A stretch of DNA of 17,521 nt from Oscillospiraceae bacterium (GTDB lineage: Bacteria > Bacillota > Clostridia > Oscillospirales > Acutalibacteraceae). Each line of letters starts with the position of its first letter. Position 1 is the first letter of the stretch. The stretch spans positions 1 through 17,521 of the forward strand of contig WREG01000016.1 of NCBI GenBank assembly GCA_009779455.1, given 5' to 3'. Shown in pieces: positions 7,871 through 14,805 of this stretch. A program made the position numbers and the translations under genes. A model generated the notes under the pieces. That model was not told the DNA's origin. It was given only the letters and a program-made list of their open reading frames with translations, and did no database searches.

Positions 7871-9523
7871 CTAATCAAAATATTTAATGATCCCGTCCGC
7901 GATTGCCTTCGCGATGATATCGCGGTTCCCGTCATTTTTCAACACCCCGCGCTCCTTCGCGTTGCTCATGAAGCCGCATTCTATAAGGATCGCGGGGCAT
8001 TCATCCACCCTTGTGACCCCGAAAGGGTAAAACTTGACCGCCCTGTCCACGCTGTCGTAATGGTTTGCATCCCTGCTTTTATCGTAAATTTTATCGCGGT
8101 AGGCTTTTACGACCGAGTTGTGGACCGAGGCGGCGAAGGATTTTGAATAAGCTGTATAATAAAACGAGTGGGTTCCTGACGTGCTTGTATCGGTACTGCT
8201 GTCGCAATGTATCGATATAAACGCGTCGGGATTGCTTTTGCGCACTGAAACCGACCTGTCATAGGTATCGGAATAAACGTCGCCTGTCCTGGTCATTTTG
8301 ACGGTTGCGCCCGCGTTTTCAAGATGTTTTTTTACCTTTGACGCTATATCGAAATCCAGCGTTTTTTCAAGCACTGCTCCTTTTTCGGCCACGGCGCCCG
8401 AATCCCTGCCGCCGTGGCCGGGGTCGAGCATAATAACACTGCCGCTTATCCCTTTGTCTCTGTGCATAAATGAAAATTTAAAGTACCCGTCAACTATTTC
8501 GGCGTGGTATCCGTAAAATTCCCCTTTTTCCTTTAAAGCCAGCTCTAAGGTAACAGTACGGTCGCTTTCGGATTTTATCAATTTTGAGCTTTTGATTACA
8601 CCGCTGCCGGAAAAATCAAAATTGCCGTCTATGAAATCCGAATAATAAAAGGTCAGGCTTATTGTTTCGCCCGTAAAATCGGTTACATTGAAAATTCTGT
8701 CCCTATAGCCTTTTTCGTAGATTTGCGGCACGATAGTCAGATTAAACGGAACCTGCCATGTCGTTTTGATGTAAATATCCGTGCTTTTTTTTGTAATATC
8801 GCATTTTGCCGCCGCCAGCCTGTTTGTGGGCAGTGCATAGCCGCCGTCAAGCTTTTGGGCGAATTTCGAGCTTATTTTCCTCCCGGATTTTAAAATATAA
8901 TATACCCTGCCTTCATCTTCGGCGACTACGGTTTGGCCCGTTATATAGTCTATCGTGCCTTTCGGCAGGGCGGAAAATGTGGGATATGACGAATATTCGC
9001 CGTTAAGCGGGCGGAAAGTGTCGGCATAATCATCTTTTACGACCATAATTTCCCTTATGCCCAAATTATGATTTTCATAAGGCGTCAAAAGCCTGTTGAC
9101 AGGCAGCTGCACTGGTTCGGGAGGGGCCGGCGGCTCCGTCGCCGGTTCCGCTGTGGTTTCGCCGGTTGTTTTGGGCGGAGGGTTCACAAAATAAATTTGT
9201 ATTATATCCTCTTCCGTCTCTAATTTCGCGGCAAGCCTTAGCAGAAGCCTTGCGTCGGCTGAGTCAATTTCTCCGTCGTTGTTTAAATCGCCTAAAATTT
9301 TATCGTAATTTTCATATATTTCGGGTATAACAATTTCTTCGATACGTGCGGCGTGACGGAGTGTAACGCGCGCGTCCGCCGCCGTCACCTCTCCGTCACC
9401 GTCTATATCAAAAATTACGGCAATATTGTTATTTTCTGAATTTTCCGCGAAGCCGATGAAATTGCCCGTTGACAAAACCAATAAAACAGCCGCAAAAACC
9501 AAGGCCGGTAATTTTTTTATCAT
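7871..9523 (-). CDS. exported dockerin-N-acetylmuramoyl-L-alanine amidase
   Basis: 550-residue peptidoglycan hydrolase that cleaves the bond between N-acetylmuramic acid and the stem peptide. Residues 1-26 form a signal peptide. Two dockerin-type repeats follow (39-61, DIDGDGEVTAADARVTLRHAA; 78-101, DLNNDGEIDSADARLLLRLAA), then a Thr/Pro/Glu linker (about 114-139). A beta-rich middle region (about 145-350) has no assigned family. A C-terminal Amidase_3 domain spans about 362-549. Zinc ligands are H370 in LDPGHGGRDSG, E386 and H439 in SIHCDSS; the catalytic glutamate is E515 in LIECGFMSN. All key residues are present, so the enzyme should be active. The start follows GAAAAGAGA. It lies 49 bp after another dockerin gene with no obvious terminator between, so co-transcription is likely. 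The N-terminal position of the dockerin is uncommon. Confidence 0.88.
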   Translation of the reverse strand: MIKKLPALVFAAVLLVLSTGNFIGFAENSENNNIAVIFDIDGDGEVTAADARVTLRHAARIEEIVIPEIYENYDKILGDLNNDGEIDSADARLLLRLAAKLETEEDIIQIYFVNPPPKTTGETTAEPATEPPAPPEPVQLPVNRLLTPYENHNLGIREIMVVKDDYADTFRPLNGEYSSYPTFSALPKGTIDYITGQTVVAEDEGRVYYILKSGRKISSKFAQKLDGGYALPTNRLAAAKCDITKKSTDIYIKTTWQVPFNLTIVPQIYEKGYRDRIFNVTDFTGETISLTFYYSDFIDGNFDFSGSGVIKSSKLIKSESDRTVTLELALKEKGEFYGYHAEIVDGYFKFSFMHRDKGISGSVIMLDPGHGGRDSGAVAEKGAVLEKTLDFDIASKVKKHLENAGATVKMTRTGDVYSDTYDRSVSVRKSNPDAFISIHCDSSTDTSTSGTHSFYYTAYSKSFAASVHNSVVKAYRDKIYDKSRDANHYDSVDRAVKFYPFGVTRVDECPAILIECGFMSNAKERGVLKNDGNRDIIAKAIADGIIKYFD

Positions 9524-9572
9524 TAAAATAATCTCTTTTCATGTGTCAAAAAGGCTGATAATCCGTCGTTTT

Positions 9573-10688
9573 TTATTGTTTCTGTTTAAATGATTCAAGG
9601 AGCTGGTCAAAAATCGACTGAGAAACATCAAACAATGAAGTAAGCGTGTGGACCAATTTATAATCCCTTGATTTTGGGTCATCCAATAATTTGCCGACGC
9701 CGCTTGAAAAATTCTCAAAATCGGTAATAGCTTTAATATTGCTGTCTTTGTCATAACTTTCAATTGTCTTTATTATGTCGCCGTTCATATAAATTAAAAC
9801 GAAAGATTTGTCTTCATTTTCGAATGTATAGCAGGTTAATTCATTTTTGTAATAATCTACAGTTTCAACATTGTCCGGGACGGCGTCTTTCTGGAAGTCC
9901 GGCGGCGTAAAATCGACAATATCATCAATATCCAGCTTCAATATTTTTAATTGCAGTTTAATTAAGGTGTCTGATGTGTCAATATATTTGCTGTTTTTGT
10001 TATTGAGCAGGTAAATATTGACTTTTTCTTTATTCGCATATTTATTTGTGACCTTTTTGAGTACCCCCAAATCGTTGAACGGAACGTCCTCGGTTTCTTC
10101 TTCGTCAAAAATCGGGGAAACATAGAAATCTTTATTGTTTTTTATTGCGAATTCCAGTTTGTCTTCAGATATAAGTTTGCTGTCTTTGTCATATCTGTAT
10201 GTTATGCCTCTATATGAATACGTCCCCGATAAAAGCGCGCGGAGGTCGGTGGGCAGCATCCAATTTGCGGCAGTCGTCGTTTCTTTTGTCGGCGGCGAGG
10301 TGGTATAGCCCCTGAACGCGGTCGTGGTCGTCGTGCCGGGGCTGCCGCCGCCGATTTCCGTTTCAACGACAATATCCTCTATATCAAACTTGTCTATAAG
10401 CTTCGCGGCATATCGCAGGACAAGGCGGGCGTCGGCGGCGTCAACCGTTCCGCTGCCGTCAACGTCCCCGAAAACCTTGTCTGCCGGGAACCCGTCCGGG
10501 GTTTTCAGCTTCTCTAAGTTAGCCACATGCCGCAAAATAAGCCTCGCGTCTCCCGCGTCGGCCGCACCGTCGCCGTTTACGTCGCCGATAAGGAACGTAA
10601 CGGCCGCGGAATTCGTAAACCCCGCGTATAACACGGGGAACGCCAGCAAAAAAACGCAAAACGCTATAAGTATTCTCTTTGTTTTCAT
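9573..10688 (-). CDS. exported dockerin-repeat protein, paralogue 1
   Basis: 371-residue exported protein. A signal peptide (1-29) is followed by two dockerin-type calcium-binding repeats: 36-59 (GDVNGDGAADAGDARLILRH) and 74-97 (GDVDGSGTVDAADARLVLRY). A Thr/Gly/Pro-rich linker (about 112-140) leads to a C-terminal domain of unknown fold that begins at NWMLPTDLRALLSG and ends after LLDDPKSRDYK. The ATG at 10688 was chosen over an in-frame one 93 bp upstream. It follows AAGGATGG and starts directly with MKTKRILIA, a normal signal-peptide n-region. The gene at 10988-12067 is a paralogue along its full length. The amidase gene 49 bp downstream carries the same kind of dockerin, so they may share a surface partner. 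Binding partner and C-terminal function are unknown. Confidence 0.82.
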   Translation of the reverse strand: MKTKRILIAFCVFLLAFPVLYAGFTNSAAVTFLIGDVNGDGAADAGDARLILRHVANLEKLKTPDGFPADKVFGDVDGSGTVDAADARLVLRYAAKLIDKFDIEDIVVETEIGGGSPGTTTTTAFRGYTTSPPTKETTTAANWMLPTDLRALLSGTYSYRGITYRYDKDSKLISEDKLEFAIKNNKDFYVSPIFDEEETEDVPFNDLGVLKKVTNKYANKEKVNIYLLNNKNSKYIDTSDTLIKLQLKILKLDIDDIVDFTPPDFQKDAVPDNVETVDYYKNELTCYTFENEDKSFVLIYMNGDIIKTIESYDKDSNIKAITDFENFSSGVGKLLDDPKSRDYKLVHTLTSLFDVSQSIFDQLLESFKQKQ

Positions 10689-10907
10689 AGTTATAATCCA
10701 TCCTTTATAAATTTTTGCGAAGCACAAAATTTGCAGTTTGAAAGAATAGCGGCGTTTTACAAACGCGGCGTGATTTTTCAAACTTTCCTCCCGATTTTAA
10801 CTGTCTGATTATATGATGAACACCAAGGAAAATGCGTAAGCGTTTTAGCGCTTTTGCACTTTTCGCAATGGCGCGGCAGGCAGCTTTAAAAGCCACTGCA
10901 CTTTGCT
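10689..10907 (-). other. long 5' leader with short tandem repeat
   Basis: The promoter at 10914-10942 implies an untranslated leader of about 219 nt, unlike the roughly 33-nt leader of the paralogue. No ORF is credible here. Read on the plus strand, positions 10840-10863 hold three imperfect 8-bp units (GCGTTTTA, GCGCTTTT, GCACTTTT), which as RNA could form AAGCG/CGCTT pairing. No known riboswitch consensus was recognised. Confidence 0.4.
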
Positions 10908-10913
10908 GCGCCT

Positions 10914-10942
10914 ATTATATCATATAAAAAATTGTTTGTAAA
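10914..10942 (-). promoter_or_regulatory. promoter of dockerin paralogue 1
   Basis: On the minus strand TTTACA (10942-10937), a 17-bp A/T-rich spacer and a perfect TATAAT (10919-10914). The -35 to -10 segment is nearly identical to the promoter of the neighbouring paralogue at 12107-12135. Confidence 0.78.
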
Positions 10943-10987
10943 TAGCTTTGTTTGCAATATCTGACTTTTTGCCGTAACCAAGACGGA

Positions 10988-12067
10988 TTATGAGCCGTCG
11001 TATGTTAAAGCTAAAAAAAGTGAAAATGAAAGATTTTCCTTGTAACCCCTAGATTTCGGGTCGTTCAGCCTATTTCCGACATTTTTGTCAAATGTGATGA
11101 AATCAAGGGTTGATTCGCAAAAGTCCCTAATGTTATATTTTTCGCGGCTGACCAACTTATCGCCGTCCATATAAATTTTAATATATGAACCGTCCGGATT
11201 GTCAAATTTGTAGCAGGTCAAATTTTTTCCGGAAATCTTTTCGGTTGTCGTTTCAGAAGGGACGGAGTCTCTTTCAAAAGCAGCGTTGTAACCGGCAAAT
11301 ATCTCCTCAAAATCAAAAGTATAACCCATAAATTTAACAGGACCTGTTGATTTATAAAAGGTTTTATTATCAGAGCAAATAATATAAATAGTGGGGGTGT
11401 CTTTACCGAATATATTTTTATTGATTTTTTTAAGAATTTCGAGGTCTATATTAACGGGGTCGTTTCTCATGTAAAAGGTGAATGAATATTCATTGTCTTT
11501 TACGGCGATTTCTATTTCATCTTTATGGTCAACAATGCCTTTTAAATAATAATTGCCGTTGATGTACGCGCGGAGGTCCTCGGGCAGGAACCAGTTAGCG
11601 CTGGTGGTCGTTTCGGTAACAGTTTCCGTGGTCGTCTCCGTGGCGGCGGAAGTTGTCGAAGTTGCTTCCGTAGCGGAGGTTGTGTTTGTGGTGGATGCGG
11701 CCTGTGTCGTTGTGGGCGCTGCAGTTGTAGTTGTAATGTCTTCGACGACAACGTCCGGGATGTCAAACCGGGTTATTAATTTCGCGACATAGCGCAGCAC
11801 CATGCGCGCGTCGGCAGCGTCAACAACCCCGTCGCCCGTCACATCGCCGAAAACCTTGTCGGCGGGGAAGCCTTCCGGAATATCAAAATCCTGTATTTTC
11901 GCTACATACCTTAAAATAAGCCGCGCGTCGGCAGCGTCAACCGTTTCGTCGCTGTTAACGTCGCCTGTTAAAAATGTCGCGGCGGCGGATGACGAAAACC
12001 CCGCGAAAAGACATAACAGCACGGTTAGCAAACCGCAAACCGCGATAATGATTTTTTTTGTATCCAT
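10988..12067 (-). CDS. exported dockerin-repeat protein, paralogue 2
   Basis: 359-residue exported protein with a signal peptide (1-30). Two dockerin-type repeats lie at 36-57 (VDAADARLILRYVAKI) and 74-97 (GDVTGDGVVDAADARMVLRY), at exactly the spacing seen in the paralogue. A long Thr/Ala/Ser-rich linker (about 112-156) is a likely site of O-glycosylation. The C-terminal domain shares NWFLPEDLRAYING, LTCYKFDNPDGS and LNDPKSRGYK with paralogue 1. The first dockerin loop is degenerate (GDVNSDETVD instead of GDVNGDG), so calcium binding there may be weaker. The start follows AGGGGGC about 10 nt upstream. The gene has its own promoter and is divergent from the matrix operon. The C-terminal domain belongs to no family I recognise. 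Confidence 0.83.
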   Translation of the reverse strand: MDTKKIIIAVCGLLTVLLCLFAGFSSSAAATFLTGDVNSDETVDAADARLILRYVAKIQDFDIPEGFPADKVFGDVTGDGVVDAADARMVLRYVAKLITRFDIPDVVVEDITTTTAAPTTTQAASTTNTTSATEATSTTSAATETTTETVTETTTSANWFLPEDLRAYINGNYYLKGIVDHKDEIEIAVKDNEYSFTFYMRNDPVNIDLEILKKINKNIFGKDTPTIYIICSDNKTFYKSTGPVKFMGYTFDFEEIFAGYNAAFERDSVPSETTTEKISGKNLTCYKFDNPDGSYIKIYMDGDKLVSREKYNIRDFCESTLDFITFDKNVGNRLNDPKSRGYKENLSFSLFLALTYDGS

Positions 12068-12106
12068 AAAGTTTTGTGCCCCCTATACTATATTGTAATA
12101 TTCAAT

Positions 12107-12135
12107 ATTATAACATTTAAAAATTTGTTTGTAAA
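12107..12135 (-). promoter_or_regulatory. promoter of dockerin paralogue 2
   Basis: On the minus strand TTTACA (12135-12130), a 17-bp spacer and a perfect TATAAT (12112-12107). The start should be near 12100, about 33 nt before the ATG. It shares about 26 of 29 bases with the promoter at 10914-10942. Confidence 0.78.
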
Positions 12136-12264
12136 TGAATTAAATTTTAATAATACATTAATAATATTGGCTTTGTTGATAGGAATCTGCATTATACCGC
12201 TGAATTTTTACCCTTTTGGGTGTATCGGCAAACTTTTTTATAGGTTAAAATACAAACGTAAACA

Positions 12265-12306
12265 TTGCTAAACGCTGATAACTTTCAGCGACCGATTCTT
12301 TAGCAA
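12265..12306 (+). promoter_or_regulatory. structured leader or operator upstream of the matrix operon
   Basis: TTGCTAAA (12265-12272) pairs with TTTAGCAA (12299-12306). Directly inside it CGCTGA (12273-12278) pairs with TCAGCG (12285-12290), leaving a 6-nt loop and an 8-nt bulge on the 3' side. No T-run follows, so it is not an intrinsic terminator. It ends about 18 nt before the ribosome binding site of the RHH gene. It could be an RNA leader element or a palindromic operator, perhaps for the RHH protein itself. Upstream of it (12136-12264) I see only AT-rich DNA and no secure forward promoter; the best candidate, TTGGGT/TATAGG at 12216-12244, is weak. Confidence 0.5.
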
Positions 12307-12341
12307 AATATTTAAACTTAAAAAAAGGATGGACTTTGGAA

Positions 12342-12506
12342 ATGGAAAAAGCAAAAAAAACAAAACAGATCGTTATAAGGTTTGATGACGCTTCTTATGA
12401 AAAAATAAAAGAATGCGCGGAAACGGAACACAGAGGCCTGGGCGAATTTGTCAGGCACGCGGCATTATATTACATCAAATATTTTTATAAGGAAAAAGAA
12501 TCCTGA
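12342..12506 (+). CDS. small ribbon-helix-helix protein
   Basis: 54-residue protein, short enough to be overlooked. After a lysine-rich start it has the order expected of a ribbon-helix-helix DNA-binding fold: a strand KQIVIRFD (8-15), helix A from ASYEKIKECAETE (17-29), a turn at HRGLG, and helix B EFVRHAALYYIKYF (35-48). Such proteins bind DNA as dimers and often repress their own operon. The ATG follows AAAAAAGGATGG at good distance, and the frame ends in TGA 32 bp before the next gene start. It heads the operon that encodes the SipW-like peptidase and matrix proteins, so it is a good candidate local regulator. That role is inferred from position and fold. Confidence 0.75.
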   Translation: MEKAKKTKQIVIRFDDASYEKIKECAETEHRGLGEFVRHAALYYIKYFYKEKES

Positions 12507-12538
12507 AAGTTTCGGCGGTGAGGAGGCCTCGGACAGAA

Positions 12539-12799
12539 ATGAATGAAATAATTATAAAAGATTTCGGATTTGAGCTTCCGGTTTTTGACGGGTTTGAGAC
12601 AGGTATGCCGCTTTGCGGCGAGCTTATCAACAATATAGCGTTTGATATAAAATTGCGCGGCTATGACCGCAGGCAGGTGGATCATTACTTAGATGAGATA
12701 TCCAGGGAGTATAATGCTATTTGCGAACAAAAAGCGGCATTGGAAGAGGAAAACGAAGGGCTGAGGCAGGCTTTGGCAGCGTTCGGGCTTGCGGGTTAA
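12539..12799 (+). CDS. small DivIVA-domain protein
   Basis: 86-residue protein. Residues 35-60 (FDIKLRGYDRRQVDHYLDEISREYNA) match the conserved N-terminal DivIVA/GpsB motif, with the usual RGYD..QVD.YLD pattern. A predicted coiled coil with EQKAALEEENEGLRQAL follows (62-80). The family recruits proteins to curved membrane, the poles or the septum. This one is far shorter than DivIVA (about 160 or more residues), and the motif lies after about 34 residues of unrelated sequence rather than at the very N-terminus. I chose the ATG at 12539. The GTG at 12518 would put the start within the AGGAGG (12521-12526) that serves this ATG. The next gene starts 12 bp after its stop. A link to placement of matrix export is speculation from context. 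Confidence 0.72.
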   Translation: MNEIIIKDFGFELPVFDGFETGMPLCGELINNIAFDIKLRGYDRRQVDHYLDEISREYNAICEQKAALEEENEGLRQALAAFGLAG

Positions 12800-12811
12800 G
12801 GTGACATCTAT

Positions 12812-13450
12812 ATGAATACTTACGTTATTTGCAAACAAGGTGAAAAAGTAAGGGACGTCAATGATTTCAACCGTGAATATATGTGCGGCGTATGGTGCGG
12901 CGAGATGGAAGCCGCTAATAAGCCCGCAAAGGGCGCGGCAGTAAAAAGCGCGGTTTTCTATATCATCCTCCTTGTTATGGTAGGGCTGGCGTTCTTTCAT
13001 TCAGGCGACAAAAATTCCGGGAAGCGTTTCGGCCCGTTTTCATATAACACCGTCCTAACTTCGTCAATGCAGTCTGTCTATCCACAGGGTTCCCTTATAA
13101 CCTCGTGGGCGGTAAACCCCGGAGAACCTTTGAATGCCGGGCTTGAGAAAGGCACGGACATCGTATTTGTCAAAGACAACAATACAGTCGTGGTTCACCG
13201 CATCATTGAGATCATGGCGGATTATGAGGACAGCGGCCAGCGGGCGTTCCGGACTCAGGGCGTTGACAACCCCCTCCCCGACAGCTGGGTCACTTATGAA
13301 GGCAACGTTATAGGCAGGGTGACGTGGTGCCTGCCGTATGCCGGGAATATACTCGGCGCGGTAGCGGACAATATATTATGGGTAATTTTTATAATAATCT
13401 TGTTGGCTTTAATCCTTGCATTTTTCAAAATCGCATTTAAAAAACAATAA
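12812..13450 (+). CDS. sipW: SipW-like (ER-type) signal peptidase I
   Basis: 212-residue membrane serine protease of family S26 that removes signal peptides outside the membrane. Ser85 in TSSMQS is the nucleophile. His129 in VVVHRIIEI replaces the lysine of ordinary bacterial signal peptidases, which is the mark of the SipW/ER-type branch. The acidic residue is D152 in TQGVDNPLPDSW (D157 is also possible). Transmembrane helices lie at about 47-62 and 187-206. The start follows AAGGTGA with 7-nt spacing. SipW enzymes are known to process TasA/BsaA-type matrix proteins, and two such proteins follow in this operon, so they are the likely substrates. The cytoplasmic N-terminal extension of about 45 residues with a CGVWC segment is longer than usual for SipW. 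Confidence 0.9.
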   Translation: MNTYVICKQGEKVRDVNDFNREYMCGVWCGEMEAANKPAKGAAVKSAVFYIILLVMVGLAFFHSGDKNSGKRFGPFSYNTVLTSSMQSVYPQGSLITSWAVNPGEPLNAGLEKGTDIVFVKDNNTVVVHRIIEIMADYEDSGQRAFRTQGVDNPLPDSWVTYEGNVIGRVTWCLPYAGNILGAVADNILWVIFIIILLALILAFFKIAFKKQ

Positions 13451-13466
13451 CCGGAGGTAAAAGGTC

Positions 13467-13727
13467 ATGAAAAAACATCTTATTTTATCAACCATTCTTA
13501 TTCTGTTTTCGATATCGACGATATTTATTATGCCGTCAGCGTCGTTTGAAGCGGACGGGACGCAAAGAATTCTAGCGTTTGCCCTCGCTTTCGCCTTTTG
13601 GGCTTTCCTGATATCAGGCCTGGTGTTTTTCACCTTATCTGTAAAACGGATGAAAAAAAACAAGACGGCGGCAATACCGTTTGTGCAGGAGGACGGCTTA
13701 CCGTTTATCCTCCCCTGGGAGCAATAA
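13467..13727 (+). CDS. small two-TM membrane protein
   Basis: 86-residue protein with two predicted transmembrane helices (about 4-22 and 35-59). A short outside loop (SASFEADGTQR) joins them, and a basic cytoplasmic tail (KRMKKNK) is followed by a Pro/Phe-rich end. It follows sipW by 16 bp with a good CGGAGG ribosome binding site and precedes the first matrix gene. I know no family for it. It could be an accessory to the peptidase or to matrix assembly, but nothing in the sequence shows this directly. Confidence 0.7.
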   Translation: MKKHLILSTILILFSISTIFIMPSASFEADGTQRILAFALAFAFWAFLISGLVFFTLSVKRMKKNKTAAIPFVQEDGLPFILPWEQ

Positions 13728-13744
13728 TAGCCGTGCGGTTGTTA

Positions 13745-13772
13745 CGCGCAGCCCGTTTAGGCGGGTTCCGCG
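13745..13772 (+). other. hairpin before the first matrix gene
   Basis: CGCG (13745-13748) pairs with CGCG (13769-13772) and CCCG (13752-13755) with CGGG (13762-13765), with an A-U and a G-U pair between. The loop is TTTAGG. There is no T-run, so it is more likely an mRNA processing or stability element than a terminator. It ends about 25 nt before the ribosome binding site of the next gene. Confidence 0.45.
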
Positions 13773-13815
13773 CCTCAATAAAACAACTAAATTTAAAGAA
13801 AGGAGACAAACCATA

Positions 13816-14736
13816 GTGAGTAAAATTAAATATTCTTACAGCCGAAAAGCAAACAAAAAACCCCTGATAGCGGTGGTGACGGCCGTCATTGTCGCGGCGG
13901 TGATGCTCGGGAGCGCATTTGCCTGGACAGATTTCACACAAAGCCGCACCAACAAGTTCCGCGGCGGCAAAGACGCCGATGTGACGCTGCACGATGAATT
14001 TGACGGTGAAAACAAGGATGTGTTCGTTGAAAACAGCGGCGACTCCACAATATATGTCAGGATCCGCTTAGACGAGTTCATGCAGGTTGGCAATCATGTC
14101 TTTAAAATGGCCGATCCGGCGCCGACGCCCGACGTACGGGACAAAACAACATGGATATCCCATACATATGCGGGCCCATCCATAGAAAATTGCGGCAATA
14201 CGGATACCGAAGATAAATTTCATGATTTCTATATGTGGAAAATGACCGGCGCGCAGCGCAATTTCCTTCCAGGCACCCCCGGCATGGTTTACGGTACCTT
14301 AGGCGCTGACGGAAAAGTCGATGAAAACCCCGCGGGCGGGAAGCCGACAGCCGCCGCAAGCGCCCCCATCCTGATGAGCGAATTTCTGGCCCTTGAAATT
14401 TTGGATTACAACACGCAAATGACAACCGCCCAGCAGGCGGAATGGGACAGGGTCAAGGCAGGCCTTTGGATACTGGACGACACCGATGCGGCCGCGGAAG
14501 GCGGCGGGTGGGCATATTGGTCGGCCCCGCTTGAACCCGGCACGGCGACAAACCTGCTTTTGGATGAAGTAAAGCTTTTCAAAGACGCCGAATACGACTG
14601 GATCTACCGCATCGACGTCAAGCTGCAGGCTGTAACGGCCAATGATTTCGGCAAATGGAACGACGCGGCCAGCGAATGCGGCTACAAAACCACAGCCGGG
14701 GCCGAAGTCCTTATCAGCAATGTATTTAACGCATGA
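13816..14736 (+). CDS. bsaA: BsaA-type SipW-dependent biofilm matrix protein, copy 1
   Basis: 306-residue exported protein of the BsaA/TasA-CalY-like group, which forms extracellular matrix fibres in Clostridium and Bacillus. A basic n-region (KIKYSYSRKANKK) is followed by a hydrophobic helix (16-35) and the SipW-type cleavage site GSAFA/W at residue 36/37. The mature start WTDFTQSRTNKFRG and the segments DVTLHDEF and NKDVFVENSG followed by a beta-rich IYVRIRL are shared with the next gene. Later shared blocks are HDFYMWKMTG and ATNLLLDEVKL. The start is the GTG at 13816, which has AAAGGAG 10 nt upstream and begins a proper signal peptide; an in-frame ATG 135 bp upstream overlaps the preceding gene and is rejected. 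Likely processed by the SipW encoded upstream. Confidence 0.87.
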   Translation: MSKIKYSYSRKANKKPLIAVVTAVIVAAVMLGSAFAWTDFTQSRTNKFRGGKDADVTLHDEFDGENKDVFVENSGDSTIYVRIRLDEFMQVGNHVFKMADPAPTPDVRDKTTWISHTYAGPSIENCGNTDTEDKFHDFYMWKMTGAQRNFLPGTPGMVYGTLGADGKVDENPAGGKPTAAASAPILMSEFLALEILDYNTQMTTAQQAEWDRVKAGLWILDDTDAAAEGGGWAYWSAPLEPGTATNLLLDEVKLFKDAEYDWIYRIDVKLQAVTANDFGKWNDAASECGYKTTAGAEVLISNVFNA

Positions 14737-14748
14737 CCCCGAAAAAAA

Positions 14749-14765
14749 GCCGATATCGAATCGGC
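14749..14765 (+). other. hairpin between the two matrix genes
   Basis: GCCGAT (14749-14754) pairs perfectly with ATCGGC (14760-14765) around a 5-nt loop, preceded by an A-run and without a following T-run. It is a candidate intercistronic stability or processing site. Confidence 0.45.
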
Positions 14766-14805
14766 GCACACAAACTATTTTATAAAAACAAAGGAGTAAA
14801 AAACA

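Noticed and set aside
10982..10999. GACGG/CCGTC hairpin over the stop of dockerin paralogue 2
   Set aside because: Only 5 bp with an 8-nt loop and no T-run; not enough for a terminator call.
14299..14769. 156-codon minus-strand open frame over the first bsaA
   Set aside because: Antisense shadow; the plus strand encodes a recognisable BsaA-type protein.
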